Of a DNA stretch of 64,000 nt, positions 46,024-57,734 are shown in pieces (positions within the stretch are counted from its first letter, which is position 1; every line of letters starts with the position of its first letter). The position numbers and the translations under genes were made by a program. Origin of the DNA: Rhizodiscina lignyota (taxonomy: Eukaryota > Ascomycota > Dothideomycetes > Aulographales > Rhizodiscinaceae). The DNA lies in assembly GCA_010015805.1 (NCBI GenBank), contig ML978147.1, forward strand, positions 78,283-142,282, given 5' to 3'. A model generated the notes under the pieces. The model saw only the letters and a program-made list of their open reading frames with translations, searched no databases and was not told where the DNA came from.

Positions 46024-49000
46024 ATGCTCCTCCCGAACACCTTACTTGCCGCTTCGATATGGACGCTCGCATGCTGCACCCAGTTTGAGCGTCCACATCC
46101 AAGGCACCGTGTAGCAAGAGGCCATTCATTCGGTATGCGCATCAGATCCTGTTCCTGAGATGCGGTCTGCCATGATGCATGAATTTACTGACAAGCTGCA
46201 GCTTTTTACAACACCTCGGCTCCGATCACATCAACAACATCAACATCGAGTCAGGAGTCAAGTTCAAGTCCAAGCAGTATCTCGATTCTAGAGGATTCAA
46301 AACCGTCGTTGCCATGGTCGAGTTCAACAGCAGTGGAACCTGACGCCCAGCCACCGGCAATCCATGCAAATGGGCCGAAAACGAGTTCTTCATCCTCACC
46401 ATCAGAAGCACCTTCGTTAAGTCCACCTAGCCCACCCTCGTTTCCTGTGTATCACCCCTCAAACTCGACTTCGATATCATCAACCTCCTCTTCTACCCAC
46501 CCCAGCCATGTCCATCCAGCTGGGACCGCACCGAGTCAGGTTTCTCCAAGTCCACTAGCAGGAACAGCTCCATTCTCTCCCCATGTTCCTCCTCACTCTC
46601 CACCAGCGCCAAGTTCTTCTCCACCCCCCGTTCATCCGCGTCCAGTAGGCACTGCTCCATCAGCGCCTGACGTTCCATCGTTTTCCATTCCAGGAACTGT
46701 ACCAAGGCCACCTCCTTCACATGGAACCGCACCAAAGCCTCCTCCATCTTCGTCCTCGTCCTCGTCCTCAGCAATTTACGCAATTCCACCTCCTGTAGGC
46801 ACCGGTCCATCCGTTCCAATCGGTACTGGTCCTTCCATACCCATATGGACAGGTCCTTGGTCTCCAATTGGCACACGCTCTTCAACTCCAAGTGGTGCTG
46901 GTTCTTCAACTCCCATTAGTGCTGGCCATTCACCTCCGATAGGTACTGGCCCTTCAATTCCATTTGGCACTGGGCCTTCGATTCCGTTATGGACCGGACC
47001 TTCACCACCGACAGGTACAGGCCCTTCGATTCCGTTATGGACTGGACCTTTACCACCATTTGGTACCGGACCAAAGACGAACTGTAGTACTGCTCCGTAC
47101 CCGACTGCCCCCCTATACACAGCGCCTCGAGGCACTGGACCGATCGGAACTGGAATCTTTTCACCACCACCAACAAGGGTCATTCTTCCGCACAACACCT
47201 CAAAGACATTAGAATGCGGTGGCTGCACTATCTCACCAGTTGGTGCAACCATTGCATGGTGGTACCCGGACGAGTTCTTCTACGGCATCAGCACTCTTGT
47301 GAGCACCTTCTCAGGTAATATGAGTGGCTACACTGCAGTTCCTGCTTCGGATACGTTTGATCTCGATGACAACCTGGTTCAAGTCACATACATCGAGACA
47401 CCAGCATTCAACACGCAGTTCAACTACAGCTACATGGACTTTGTCCCCATCACATTGCCTCCACCTGTTGCGGCCGCAACGAGTGTCATCAGTGTCACTG
47501 CTGTGAAGCCGCTTTCAACTGGACTGGTCAGCCCGGATGATGTAACCAATGCATGGCTTGATCCCATCCCAGAGGCCAGTGTGGTGGTCCCCGGAAGGCT
47601 TGCAAGCAGGACTGCCTTCTCAGCGTAAGCCTCTTTCATCCATTTAGCCTTGACCCTTCTGGATCAACTCAATAGCTAACTCATCAACAGCGCTTCAGGA
47701 ACTCCATACCTCCACATACCAGCCTACGCAATTGAGCGTTCCCACAAGTCTGTTAATGGATCCTGCATCATCCAAGGCAGCACCATCTACAACCTCTCCT
47801 CGCCTTATTATGCCCCATACGCTAGCTCTGCAACATTCGGCACAGAGACCACCATCAACGACGACTCTCTCCCCGCCGACTTCCTCGCAGCAGTCGCGCC
47901 ACAACACGCCCAATGCAAAGCCGTCCTCGTAGCAGAAGTCGAAATGCTCGTCATCGTAACAATCATCTACGACACCACCTTCGCGCCGTTCGTCGCGCAC
48001 ATCGAGAGCAGCGTGACAGACTCGCTTGACGGCCCGATCCCTACGCACGTTAATATAGGCGGACCGGGCGGGATCGTCGTGGTGTGCCATGGCTTGATCT
48101 GTACGCCGATGATTAATATCGCGAGGATTGGGAGTTCGGTGACAGGGCCGCTGGATGGACCGGTGCCGGTTACGAGGGTCATTCAGCCACTCACGACGAG
48201 CACTGCGCCGAATGGGAATACGGTCACGTTGTTTACTGACGGAGGCAGTGGATCTTCTGGTGGATCTGGATCTGGATCTTCGGGGTCGAATGGGGAATCT
48301 GGAAGCGGCTCTAATGGGGGTTCAGGAGGCAGCTCGAACTCTGGAGGATCTGGCAGTGGCTCGAACGGCAGTGGATCCAGCGGATCTGGCTCGAGCGGTT
48401 CACATTCTGGCGGATCTGGATCATCTAGCTCTGGCGACTCTGGGTCTAATGGATCTGGGTCAAGCGGATCTGGGTCGAGCGGATCTGGGTCAAGTGGACC
48501 TGGGTCAAGTGGATCTGGGTCAAGTGGATCTGGGTCAAGCGGGTCTGGGTCGAATGGATCAGGTTCGAGTGGGTCTGATTCCAGCGGTTCAGGTTCGAGC
48601 GGCTCTGGCTCGAACGGTTCTGGCTCTAATGGATCTGGATCAAGCGGCTCCGGCTCAAGCAGCTCACACTCGAGTGGGAGTGGCTCGAGTAATTCGAACG
48701 GCGGTGGCTCAAGTGGTGGGTCATCTGGCTCGAATGACGGCGGCGGCTCGAATTCCGGCAGCAGTTCAAGCGGTGGCCATTCCAGCTCCGGATCCTCAAG
48801 TGGAGGATCGAATGCTGGTTCATCGTCCGGCTCGAGCAGTAATTCGAACAGCGGATCGTCCGGCTCGAACGGTGGATCTTCTTCTAGCTCGCAAGGTGGA
48901 TCTTCTGGCTCAAATAGTGGATCTTCGTCTGGATCCAACGGAGGATCTTCCTCTGGCTCACACGGAGGCTCGTCGAGTGGATCTGGTGGAAGTTCGTCTG

Positions 49001-51528
49001 GGTCGCCACCTGCAGAGGCCGATCATTCGGGATCAGGCTCGTCTGGCAGTGATTCGAGCTCGAGCTCATCTGGCAGCAGCTCTGGCGGCAATTCAGGAGG
49101 CAGTTCGAATGGCAATTCGGGTAGCAGCTCCGGCGACGACAACAACTCTGGTGGAGGCGGCGTTCTCATCCCTCTCGTCGCTCACGTCGAGTCAACCGTA
49201 CCAGTCACGTTCTTTGCGCCAGCTTCCGACTCCCTCACGAAAGCTACAATCACGATCCAGGGCGAAACGCTCGTTGCAACCGCTGTTGCAACCGGTGCAG
49301 ACGGCTCTGGAATTGGTGGTGCCATTGTCGGTGCCCTGCAGGGCGGTGGTAGTGCCGGAGCTGCGGCTACTGCTGCGGGCACGGGCAAGGGCAAGGGCAA
49401 CAGTGGGAACTCGAGCAGCGGAGAAGGAAACTCTGGCAATGCAGCCGCTGGTGGTCTCGTTGGCGCGATTGAGAACATCGGAGGGCTGTCTAGTGTGGGC
49501 AACGGTGTTTCTGGCGCATCTGAAGGTTCGTCGAGTTCAGGCTCGTCAAGCTCCGGGTCAAGCTCAAGTGGTGTTGTTATTGGCGGCAAAACCGTTCAAC
49601 CAGGACAGACTGTAACCGTCAATGGAGAGTCAGTCTCCGTTGGTAAGGGTGGTTCCTCAATCGTCGTTGGAGGAACGAGAACAGTCGGGCTTCAGAGTTC
49701 TCCCACAACCTTGACTATTGGTGGTGGCTCTGTCGCGGTCGCTCCTGCTTCGAAATCCAGCTCTGGGAATGCTGTGGTCATCGGCGGAAAAACCTTACAA
49801 CCAGGACAAGCCACGACTGTTAACGGAGTCACTGTGTCTGTTGGCAGTGGCGGATCCTCAATAGTCATTGGAGGAACCAAAACAGTTGGACTGCAGAGCT
49901 CTCCCACCACTCTAAATATTGGTGGTGGCTCTGTCGCCGTCACTCCTGCTTCGAAGTCTGGCTCTGGAAATAGTGTGGTCATCGGCGGGAAGACCTTACA
50001 GCCAGGACAAAGCACGGCCATTAACGGAGTCACCGTGTCTGTTGGCAGCGGAGGTTCTTCATTAGTTATTGGAGGAACCAAGACAGTTGGTGTCTCGAGC
50101 TCTCCGACGACTCTAAATATTGGAGGCAGCTCGGTCGGCGTCATGCCTGCGCCTAATTCCGGCTCCGGCAAGGCTGTGATTATCGGTGGAAAGACCGTAC
50201 AAGCAGGGCAAACCACAACCGTCAATGGAGAGCAAGTTTCTGTCAGTAGTGACGGTTCTTCAATTACGATTGGCGGAACTAAGACCGTTGGCCTGTCGAG
50301 CTCTCCAACAAGCTTGAGTATTGGAGGCATCTCCGTCCCAGTCAGCATTGCTCAAACTTCTGGCTCCGGCGACGGTTCGATCATTGGAGACACTGGATTC
50401 GCTGAGAAAGGTGAAGTTTCTGGCAGCATTGGAGCTGGTGGCTCTGACAATTTCGGAAATGGTGGAACGCCTGGTGCCCACGAGAATGCGGAGGTTGGAT
50501 CTGACTCCAGTTCTAACTCTCCTCCGGTCATTACCATTGGAACGCAGACCTTTGTGCCCAATGCGGCGACTCAGTTCTTCCTGGCTCCAGGCCAAACACT
50601 CACACCTGGCGGCGTCGCGACGATTCATGGCACGACCGTCTCACTTGGCCCGTCTGCCAGCTTCATTGTCGTCAACGGCCACACGCAGACTCTCAGTCCT
50701 GCGGCTATCACTCCTCCACCAGTTCTTTTGGTCGCAGGAACGAGCTTTACAGCGAACGCGGGTACTACTTTCACCATCGATGGACAGACTTTGACGCCTG
50801 GAGGCGAGATCACTGTTGACGGCACAACTGTCAGCCTTGGAACTGCTGCAAACATTCTGGTCGTCAATGGCGTGACACTGACTCGTCCGCCCGTCACTTT
50901 GGCTGCCTTCCCAACTCTCACCGTAGGCCGGGAGACTATCACTCCTGTGCCAGAGCCTGGTCATCCTGGTCTCAGCGAATACATCGTTGGAGGCAAAACT
51001 CTCATTCCAGGCGGCTCTGCGCTCACAATTGACGGTACTACTGTGTCTCTCTTATCGGGTGGCACCGGTGTGGTCATTAATGGCCACACATCCACGTTTT
51101 CTAGCGAAATTGGACCGATCACTTCTGCACCAGTTCTTACAATTGACGGCACCAAATTCAGCGCGCTACCTGGTGGCACAGAGTACATCATTGACGGCCA
51201 GACACTCACGCCAGGAGGCATCATTACGGTTCACGGCGAGACGATCAGCCTTTCTCCACGCGCGACAGTCCTTGTGGTCGACGGCAGGACAACCACACTC
51301 TTCCCTGCTACTGGCATGGGCACTGCAACGAGGACAATGACGCAAATTGTTCCCGCAGGCGCCATGAGCACCGGAGCCACAGCTCAAGCAACTGGGGGAT
51401 CAAGCAGCGGCGGCAATACTCCTGGCCTGCAAGGTGCAGCTCCAAGAGTAGGAAGCAGCGAAGGAAAAGCTGTAATAGTGATGATATTAGCGATGTTTGT
51501 TGGGGCAATTGGCTTGTGGTGGATATAA
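46024..51528 (+). CDS. Large secreted Ser/Gly-rich repeat protein, GPI-anchor-like
   Basis: Exons 46024-46132, 46202-47624 and 47691-51528 give 1,789 residues. Residues 1-19 form a signal peptide (MLLPNTLLAASIWTLACC). Then come a Ser/Thr/Pro-rich part with GTGPS/WTGPS repeats (about residues 215-310) and a globular-looking segment with several cysteines (about 325-650). A Ser/Gly repeat of about 300 residues follows (48240-49150), then four exact 67-residue repeats (49573-50376) beginning VVIGGKT. Further related GQTLTPGG..TVDGTTVSL units run to about 51310. The C-terminus VIVMILAMFVGAIGLWWI, after a small-residue region, fits a GPI signal. The short upstream exon was chosen because it supplies a signal peptide in frame. 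A wall-bound adhesin or structural mannoprotein role is inferred from the architecture. The repeat family recurs in ascomycete surface proteins. Confidence 0.85.
46790..47160 (+). repeat. GTGPS/WTGPS-coding degenerate repeats
   Basis: Within the large surface protein, units of about 8-12 codons such as IGTGPSIPI, WTGPWSPIG and FGTGPSIPL repeat about fifteen times. At the DNA level the period is irregular (24-36 bp) with ggtactggtcc-like cores. The unit is rich in Gly, Thr, Pro and Ser and would be extended and O-mannosylated. Confidence 0.75.
48240..49150 (+). repeat. Ser/Gly-coding minisatellite
   Basis: About 300 codons alternate Ser and Gly (GSGSSGSGS style). From about 48445 to 48660 the DNA itself repeats with a 15-bp unit, tctgggtcaagtgga, with single-base variants. 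Elsewhere the Ser codons mix AGC/AGT and TCN types and the repeat is only seen in protein. Such tracts are prone to length change. Confidence 0.9.
49573..50376 (+). repeat. Four tandem 201-bp (67-residue) repeats
   Basis: Units begin at 49573, 49774, 49975 and 50176, exactly 201 bp apart. Each encodes VVIGGKT.QPGQ.T.VNG..V, then SVG.GGSS.VIGGTKTVGL, then SSPTTL.IGG.SV and a variable Ser-rich linker. Copies 2 and 3 are the most alike; copy 4 is the most diverged. More divergent relatives continue to about 51310. Confidence 0.9.
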
Positions 51529-52492
51529 TGGATTTCTTTGTGACATGACATAACGACACGACCTTCACGAACATAATTCCGACATCTGGTAAAAGGAAGA
51601 ATATGATGGAATGGATGATGGAATGGACGATGATCCCCTACACCGGGATATGGGGAATGGTTAAATTTGTAATGCATAGCGTGGGACTTTGGGAGTTTTT
51701 TCGAGCCCGGAGGAACTTCTTCTTCGGTAGGTTATATACCAGCACAAGGACTCTGGTAAGAGTCGAATCGGTCATTTGTTGCCGCCTGTAATGATTCAAG
51801 GCGTGCATGTGAGATGTGATTGGGACGGAATATACTGTCTCTACTGCAGAACAAGAGATGTAAATATCTGCAGATTAAAAAGAAATATATGATTCATCGA
51901 CAATATCTTACTCTCTGTTTGCCTATCATTTATCTTAGTCTCAGTTGATACAGAACAGCGGCGCCTCGGCCATGTCAACACGAGGCCGGAGATGGTTGCA
52001 CGTTGTGGCTGCCAGTTGACGCGCAGAGCATATTTACGATGGAAAACTAATTCATTTAGATCTGTGGATTACATAACTAGTCAGAAGAGACTCGCCTGCT
52101 AAGAGAGGAACCGTTCTCCCGTTGAGTTCACGCTATCACGGAAGCATCTCTTTAAGAGTGGACAATGGCGCTTCCGCCAGTTGAGTGGAATCGCTCCAAC
52201 ATCACGTCAATTATACATTGGCCTTCTTCTACCGCGTAGACGCGTTAGTTCACGCGTCGCTGAGAGAATACTGATTGCTGTTCTTCCCAGGCCACAAAAT
52301 GACTTCCGAAGGCTCTTGCGGTACACTGAGAATCTGTTCTCGCGTCACCTCCACGCTGGTGGGGAGTATCACTTAACACAACAGGTAGGCTCTCTTCCCT
52401 TAAGTCTATGCCGTAGTCATAGCATCCTTTAAGCAGGAGTGGAATCTTCTTATGCCGCACAAACCATTACACAGATTTCCATGTCAACCCAG
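51529..52492. other. Intergenic region between convergent genes
   Basis: The 3' ends of the surface-protein gene and the LanC-like gene face each other here. The text is AT-rich around 51840-51920 (aaaaagaaatatatg). I see no gene. Confidence 0.45.
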
Positions 52493-53925
52493 TCAAATTG
52501 TGGGTTTGTGACGCCCAAGTATGTCTTCAATTACGTTACACGAATACGCCCAGACCAACGCAGTTCCTGCGAGACCCTCAAAGAGACTGTATGGATGATC
52601 TGGCATCCGAAACTCTTCGTTTTCCTTGGACGGCTGCGTTTCTCGCATCCACAAGAGGAACGGCAACGCGTATTGGAGATGGGAAGTCTCGCCCTCAGCT
52701 GAAGCTAGAATAACCCATGAAAGTGCGTTTCCTGCAATACCGTGACATACACCTCCACCCTTCGATAGCAGTCCTTCCTCCCAGACGCGCTTCGTGGCAA
52801 GATCGACAACATCGTGGATATCACCCAGGGAAGTCCGCACAGAGGGTTGCCGCATCGCGCAAGCAAGCAAGAGTAGAATTCCGGGTGCCCCATGACAGAT
52901 CTGAACGAGCGGTGAGGTCCGCGTTTTGGGGCTCGGCCATGGAGGCGAAGACATCGGCAGGTGGCCATCGGAGGAGACGGTTAACTCGGACAGCTGTTTG
53001 ATCGAATCCGTTATTTGCGGTAAATAAGACTCGATCTCTTCGGATTTGCAGCAGAGGAGGACGGAGAGGATACCGGTGCTCCCATGCATCCTATAACATG
53101 GTTAGCGAGGTGCGAGCACTGGAGGTCTTCAGTAATGACTGCCTACCCTCCAAACCCGTAGAAATCATTCAGCCATGTCCACATCAGAGCCTGCCTTCCA
53201 CTTTCGCCATTTGCTGATGCGTACTTCTCAGAGCTTCTTAAGCCCGCTTCTATGATGACGTTCACGAGTTTCGGGATCGCAGCGAAGACATCTCGTCGCA
53301 TTGACGAGAAATCACCATCATCCCACCAATCCCTCAAAAGAAGGAGCGACCAGAGCAGTCCAGCACGACCAGTCAAGACCTCATCGGTGCCCTTGGTGTG
53401 CTTTGTCCCTAAAGGAACGGTATCGGGCTGCTGCAGCGCGAATTCGGCCGCCTCTTGGAGAAGCGCAAGGTCATGGTGGACATCTTCCGAGTCTGCCTCT
53501 TTTGCCAATCCGAGTCTCAAGAACGCTGAGGCTAGTTTCTCGCTTGTGAGCGGAGAGCATTTCCCGGGCAGGAATGGCCATTTCTTTTCGCTCCGATCAG
53601 GGATCCTTCTTCGTGCAGCGGTGAGGTAGTGTTGAGCTCCCGACGTTGCATGCCGGCTTAAGTACAGGTACAACACGGCGATTCCTAAGGGACGATTTTG
53701 AGCAAGCTGATAAATTGCACTGATGAGGACTGGATATTTACCGAGCTGCCCATCGAAGATATCTCCACATTCTTGTTCGCTGTTAACGATTGGCTGTTCT
53801 TCAATTCTTTGTGCTGCGCCTTCAACGGCGTCTCTCAATTCGCTCAATGTAGAGCGAAGTGCTTCATCGGTAGTTCCGGCTGTGCGCAAGGTATTAGGAT
53901 AGAACTGAGGGAGCGGTGAGGTCAT
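52493..53925 (-). CDS. LanC-like protein (lanthionine synthetase C-like)
   Basis: Two exons (53925-53147 and 53090-52493; 56-bp intron) give 458 residues, close to animal LANCL2. Family features include TGRAGLLWSLLLLRDWW, GFGGMHGSTGIL (restored by splicing), QICHGAPGILLLL, GVCHGIAGNALSW, and SLFEGLAGTALVW. The two CHG motifs (C325/H326 and C375/H376) correspond to the zinc-binding part of LanC enzymes and look intact. Bacterial LanC cyclises dehydrated peptides with cysteines. Eukaryotic LanC-like proteins are reported to add glutathione to dehydroamino acids in damaged proteins. The fungal role is open. It is divergent from an isochorismatase-type hydrolase across 611 bp. The protein ends soon after the last repeat (HKPTI), slightly shorter than some relatives. 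Confidence 0.9.
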
Positions 53926-54536
53926 GTTGAGATTTATTTAGTTGGGCTTCAATCGACATTGGAAGTGTTGTGAGACAGCCACCACAAAAGGCAAATTGCC
54001 GGCACTAGTTATAATGTCGGCGATGATACGATAAATAACAGCAGGCGAAAGATGGGTGAATGCCAGAGATCAGACTGAGGATGCTTTCTCTGCGTTTAGA
54101 TACTCCCAATTGAAATAATTTAAGTGGGAGAGCGAGGCATTTATCTATGGTGGTTGTCGACAACGAAATCCTACGCAGTTGTTTGAGGGCCAGTACCGAC
54201 TGGAAGGAGTTTCAGCAGCCAAGTTCGACACTATAACCACTGCCAAATCGCCGACGGGGATGGGGACGGCTTCCGATATCTATCAAGGAGTTCTATCATA
54301 GATATATATGAAACAAGCCTAATCTGCTATGGAATTCTAGGACGGTTGTCATTCGATTTCACCTCGACTTTTCGCTGCCAGGTCAGACCAAACATTCCAG
54401 TCGGAACTACCACAAACCCGGTACGATAACATCAAGTGGACTCAGTTGGGCATAAAAACTAGACATCTATCGATAAACTCAACTCCGACGTGAAGGCATT
54501 CTTTGAAGTACGCCTCAATTACAATTGAACTGAAGT
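53926..54536. promoter_or_regulatory. Divergent promoter between LanC-like and isochorismatase genes
   Basis: A 611-bp region between two head-to-head genes. It is AT-rich, with TATA-like text near 54302 (tatatatg) and cataaaaa near 54459 upstream of the plus-strand gene. It may co-regulate both genes. Confidence 0.4.
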
Positions 54537-55223
54537 ATGGCTGTCGAGAACGGAGTACCATCATCACTTAAGGAAAACTACGCATCCGGAGCCTATGCCT
54601 CGACATCAATAGGAAAACGAGCGCTCCCTTTCAGTCCACGGGTTGCTCTGATCGTCATCGATGTTTGCGATGCCTACCTTCTACCGGAGAGTCCACTGTA
54701 CGCAGAGAAGCGTTTCGACGCCGCCCTGAAGTCATGCGAGCGACTCATCTCTGCTTGCCGCGACGTGAAGATCCCGGTAGTGTTCACCCGCGTCGCATTC
54801 GACACTCCGAACGCTGGAGGAAACTGGAAGAAGTACAAGATTCCCAAGGGTCTCGCATGTTTCGACGCTGGCAATCCTCTTGGCGACTATCCGAAGAGCT
54901 CTCAGATCTGTCGCCCGCTGCCAGGCGAATTGGTAATTTCAAAGCAGTTCTCCTCAAGCTTCTTCGGTACGCCGCTGGCCAGCCAACTCAAAGATATTGA
55001 GACGCTCATCATCTGTGGATTCTCCACTTCCGGCTGCGTACGGGCGACAACAGTGGATGCGGCGCAATATGGCTTCTTTCCGTACGTGGTGAAGGACGCA
55101 TGTGGTGATCGTCATGAGTATCCGCATGAAGCCAATCTGTTCGACATGCAGGCCAAGTTTGGCGAGGTGGTGAGCGAAGATGAGATTATGGGCATCATGA
55201 AAGGGCTGCCGAGGGCTTCTTAA
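54537..55223 (+). CDS. Isochorismatase-like cysteine hydrolase
   Basis: A single-exon gene of 228 residues. The fold is that of isochorismatase, nicotinamidase and N-carbamoylsarcosine amidohydrolase. The likely catalytic triad is visible: D42 in VALIVIDVCDAY, K136 in LVISKQFSSSFFGT, and C167 in GFSTSGCVRATTVDAAQYGF. The cis-peptide region before the cysteine and the HEYPHEANLFDMQAKFGEV C-terminal part match the N-carbamoylsarcosine amidase-like subgroup. Such enzymes cleave C-N amide or carbamoyl bonds. There is no signal peptide, so it is probably cytosolic. The substrate is not known. It is divergent from the LanC-like gene and co-directional with a flavin oxidase gene. Confidence 0.92.
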   Translation: MAVENGVPSSLKENYASGAYASTSIGKRALPFSPRVALIVIDVCDAYLLPESPLYAEKRFDAALKSCERLISACRDVKIPVVFTRVAFDTPNAGGNWKKYKIPKGLACFDAGNPLGDYPKSSQICRPLPGELVISKQFSSSFFGTPLASQLKDIETLIICGFSTSGCVRATTVDAAQYGFFPYVVKDACGDRHEYPHEANLFDMQAKFGEVVSEDEIMGIMKGLPRAS

Positions 55224-55816
55224 GAGATGTCGTTTCCAATACTTGATCGCGATGATCCTGTCAGACACTCAGGGGACAGGGGGAAGCGATCTCGGAGATT
55301 GGCGATTAAAAGCCGAGGTAGGGCCACATCATCCGGAGAAAAGCCGCAAAGCGCAAGGCTGACTTCGCAAGCAGACTTGACTCCTTGAGCTCCTCCTCCT
55401 TCAGGCCAATGTGGCTAGCCTCAGTGTGTCGGATGAGAAATACGATCGATTTGCATCCTTCAAGAGATATAAGCAATCTTGGACTGCTTCCTCAGACCCA
55501 ATCTTCCTCCTCTCGGCCAATCGTCGATTCTCATGGCTTGTGCCCACTGTTGCGGAGTCATCTTTTGTGCATTCTCTTCCCAAATACTATGTTCACATTG
55601 CATAGCAGGAATTAAAGCTGAGCACTATAGCACTTGGCAAAAGCCCTTGTGCCGAAGAAACCGAAGTTGAGGCTCACCCAGCTCGTGCCGATGCTGCGAG
55701 GCTCAATTATGTCTCGAGGTCTCTCGTCGACAGCGAACATATACGTAGAGGTGATGGCAAGCTCCTATCTTTCAAATTTCAAATCTACCCAATTCAGAAA
55801 GCCTCTCAATGTCAAG
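55224..55816. other. Intergenic region upstream of the flavin oxidase
   Basis: The region contains the 3' side of the isochorismatase-like gene and the oxidase promoter. The oxidase frame stays open upstream to 55634, but that extension looks like leader, because the signal peptide begins at 55817. Confidence 0.45.
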
Positions 55817-57734
55817 ATGTTATCTCCTGTCACTTCTCTTTTGATTCTCGCGGCGTGTTCTCAAGCCGTCGCAGCTCATGGCCCCCTTCCTTACCGTCCA
55901 AGGTGTGCTTTCGGCGACCCTTGCTGGCCGTCTCTGAAGGAATGGCAGTCTTTTAACGAGTCCATCTCTGGTCGGCTTATTGTCTCGCATCCTTCAGCAG
56001 TCATCTGCCATCAACCACTCTATAATCCTATTCTCTGTAAGAAGGCTACGGAGGAGTGGACCAACAGCTTCTGGCGAACAGATCAAGTAGGAGCATACTC
56101 TGCGATCCTTTGGGAAGATGGAAATGACCAATGCGACATCAACACTCCCGTCAATGAACCGTGTGGACCTGGACTGGGTAAGTTGAGAAAAGTACTCCGA
56201 TACTATCAACCTACCACTAATTTGATGCAGTTGCACACTATTCCGTGGCGGCCGAGGATACATCAGATATCCAGGCAGCTATCCATTTCGCCCTCCGACA
56301 CGACATTTACCTTGTAATCAAGAACACAGGACATGACCATCTTGGACGTTCCAGCGGGAGAGGCTCCTTGGCGATCTGGACGCATCGTCTCAAAGGTCGA
56401 ACTTGGCACGACGCCTTCACACCTAGCGGGGCCCCCTCTTGCTACTCTGCTGTTCCCGCCGTCACCCTGCGAGCTGGAGAACAATGGCTTGATGTATATC
56501 GTGATGCTGATATGCACAACCGCATAGTTGTTGGAGGTTCCGCTCGCACAGTCGGCGCCGCTGGTGGATATCTGACTGGCGGGGGGCATTCAGCTTGGGC
56601 CCACTTCTACGGTTTGGCCGCAGATAACCTTCTCGAAGTCACAATCGTTACACCGACGGGAGAGCTAAAGATAATCAACGAGCATACCGATCCAGACTAC
56701 TTCTGGGCTATTCGAGGCGGCGGAGGAAGCACATGGGGGGTATGTTATATCCCACAAAGAATTTATTAACCTCTCACTAATCTAACACAGGTAATTACTT
56801 CAGTGACGTACAAAACGCATCCTTCGCCTTCGCATATTCAAGTTGGCATCAGCCAGTTCAACACGACTACCGATACCGCTCGCCGCACTGTTATCCAGCA
56901 GGTACTTAAATCACTCGTGTATATTACCGACTCCGGTTACACCGGCTATGGCTCCATCACACCCAACTCACTCAGGCTCATTTTCATTCAACCGAATGGT
57001 ACTAACGCGACGTATGATTCTGCTTTCGCCAGCTTGCAGCAGCTCGCAAACGTAACCGGCGTCGCCGGAGGCATTTTCCAACTTGTCTTCCCATCATGGC
57101 TGGAGTACGGAAACGTGTTTCTGCAAGATCCCAACATTGCAACAAATGTCCAAGATGCTTCAAGGCTGCTGACGAAAGATATACTGCTGAACAAGCACGA
57201 TCAACTGGCAGACCTGGTTTTGCAGTATCCTGATCTCACGCCTGGCTTCAATTTCAGTACACGCCACCCAAGTGTGACCGTAGTGAATGTGGCACTCCCG
57301 CTAACAGCTTCATAGTCGGCAAAGTCAACTCGGCTGAGCGTGACAAGACTTCCGTACATGATACCTGGAGGAACAGTCACGCACTGATGACGTTTGGCAT
57401 CGACTTTGTAGACAACGCAACATTGGCTTATAAGCATGAGCGTAAAGAAAGGCTTGTGGAGATTAGCAGCCGTATGTCGGACATTGTCGGCCCTGACAGC
57501 GGAACGTATGTCAACGAAGCAAATCCGTAAGCCCTCTACTTTAAACCTGAACAGCGACTCTGCGAGTGCGTCAAAGAGGGTGCTGATGCTATTGACAGCT
57601 ACGAACCGAAATGGCAAACCGTCTTCTGGGGCAAGAACTATGTACGGCTGTTGAAGATCAAGAGACGTGTGGATCCGGCGAACTTGCTCGTGTGTAATCG
57701 CTGTGTGGGGACTGACGTTATATATGAACCATAA
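55817..57734 (+). CDS. Secreted FAD-linked oxidase (berberine-bridge-enzyme-like)
   Basis: Five exons (55817-56177, 56231-56739, 56791-57256, 57316-57526, 57599-57734) give 560 residues. MLSPVTSLLILAACSQAVAA is a signal peptide and sets the start. The PCMH-type FAD domain includes LVIKNTGHDHLGRSSGRGSL, where the His of GHD is the expected covalent FAD site. It is followed by GGSARTVGAAGGYLTGGGHS, GLAADNLLEVTIVTPTG, and FWAIRGGGGSTWGVITSVTY. The C-terminal BBE domain is YVNEANPYEPKWQTVFWGKN followed by YVRLLKIKRRVDPANLL. The second covalent Cys of plant enzymes is absent (GGGHSAW), so FAD is probably held by one bond. Such oxidases act on alcohols, sugars or alkaloid-like metabolites. The last two introns look like frame breaks if unspliced, but splicing restores the full domain. 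Confidence 0.93.

Noticed and set aside
48445-48660. CRISPR-like short direct repeats
   Set aside because: The 15-bp units are contiguous without unique spacers and code for Ser/Gly repeats in a eukaryotic gene.
48183-48938. 251-codon minus-strand frame rich in Asp, Pro and Glu
   Set aside because: It is the reverse complement of the Ser/Gly repeat; the composition follows from repeat codons (tcn/ggn read backwards) and no start context or homologue is seen.
51740-51785. Possible tRNA-like text (ctctggtaagagtcgaatc)
   Set aside because: The surrounding bases do not form acceptor, D, anticodon and T arms in the right order.
57290-57540. Apparent frame breaks and premature stops in the flavin oxidase
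   Set aside because: Introns 57257-57315 and 57527-57598 with proper donor, branch and acceptor signals remove them and give a complete 560-residue protein.
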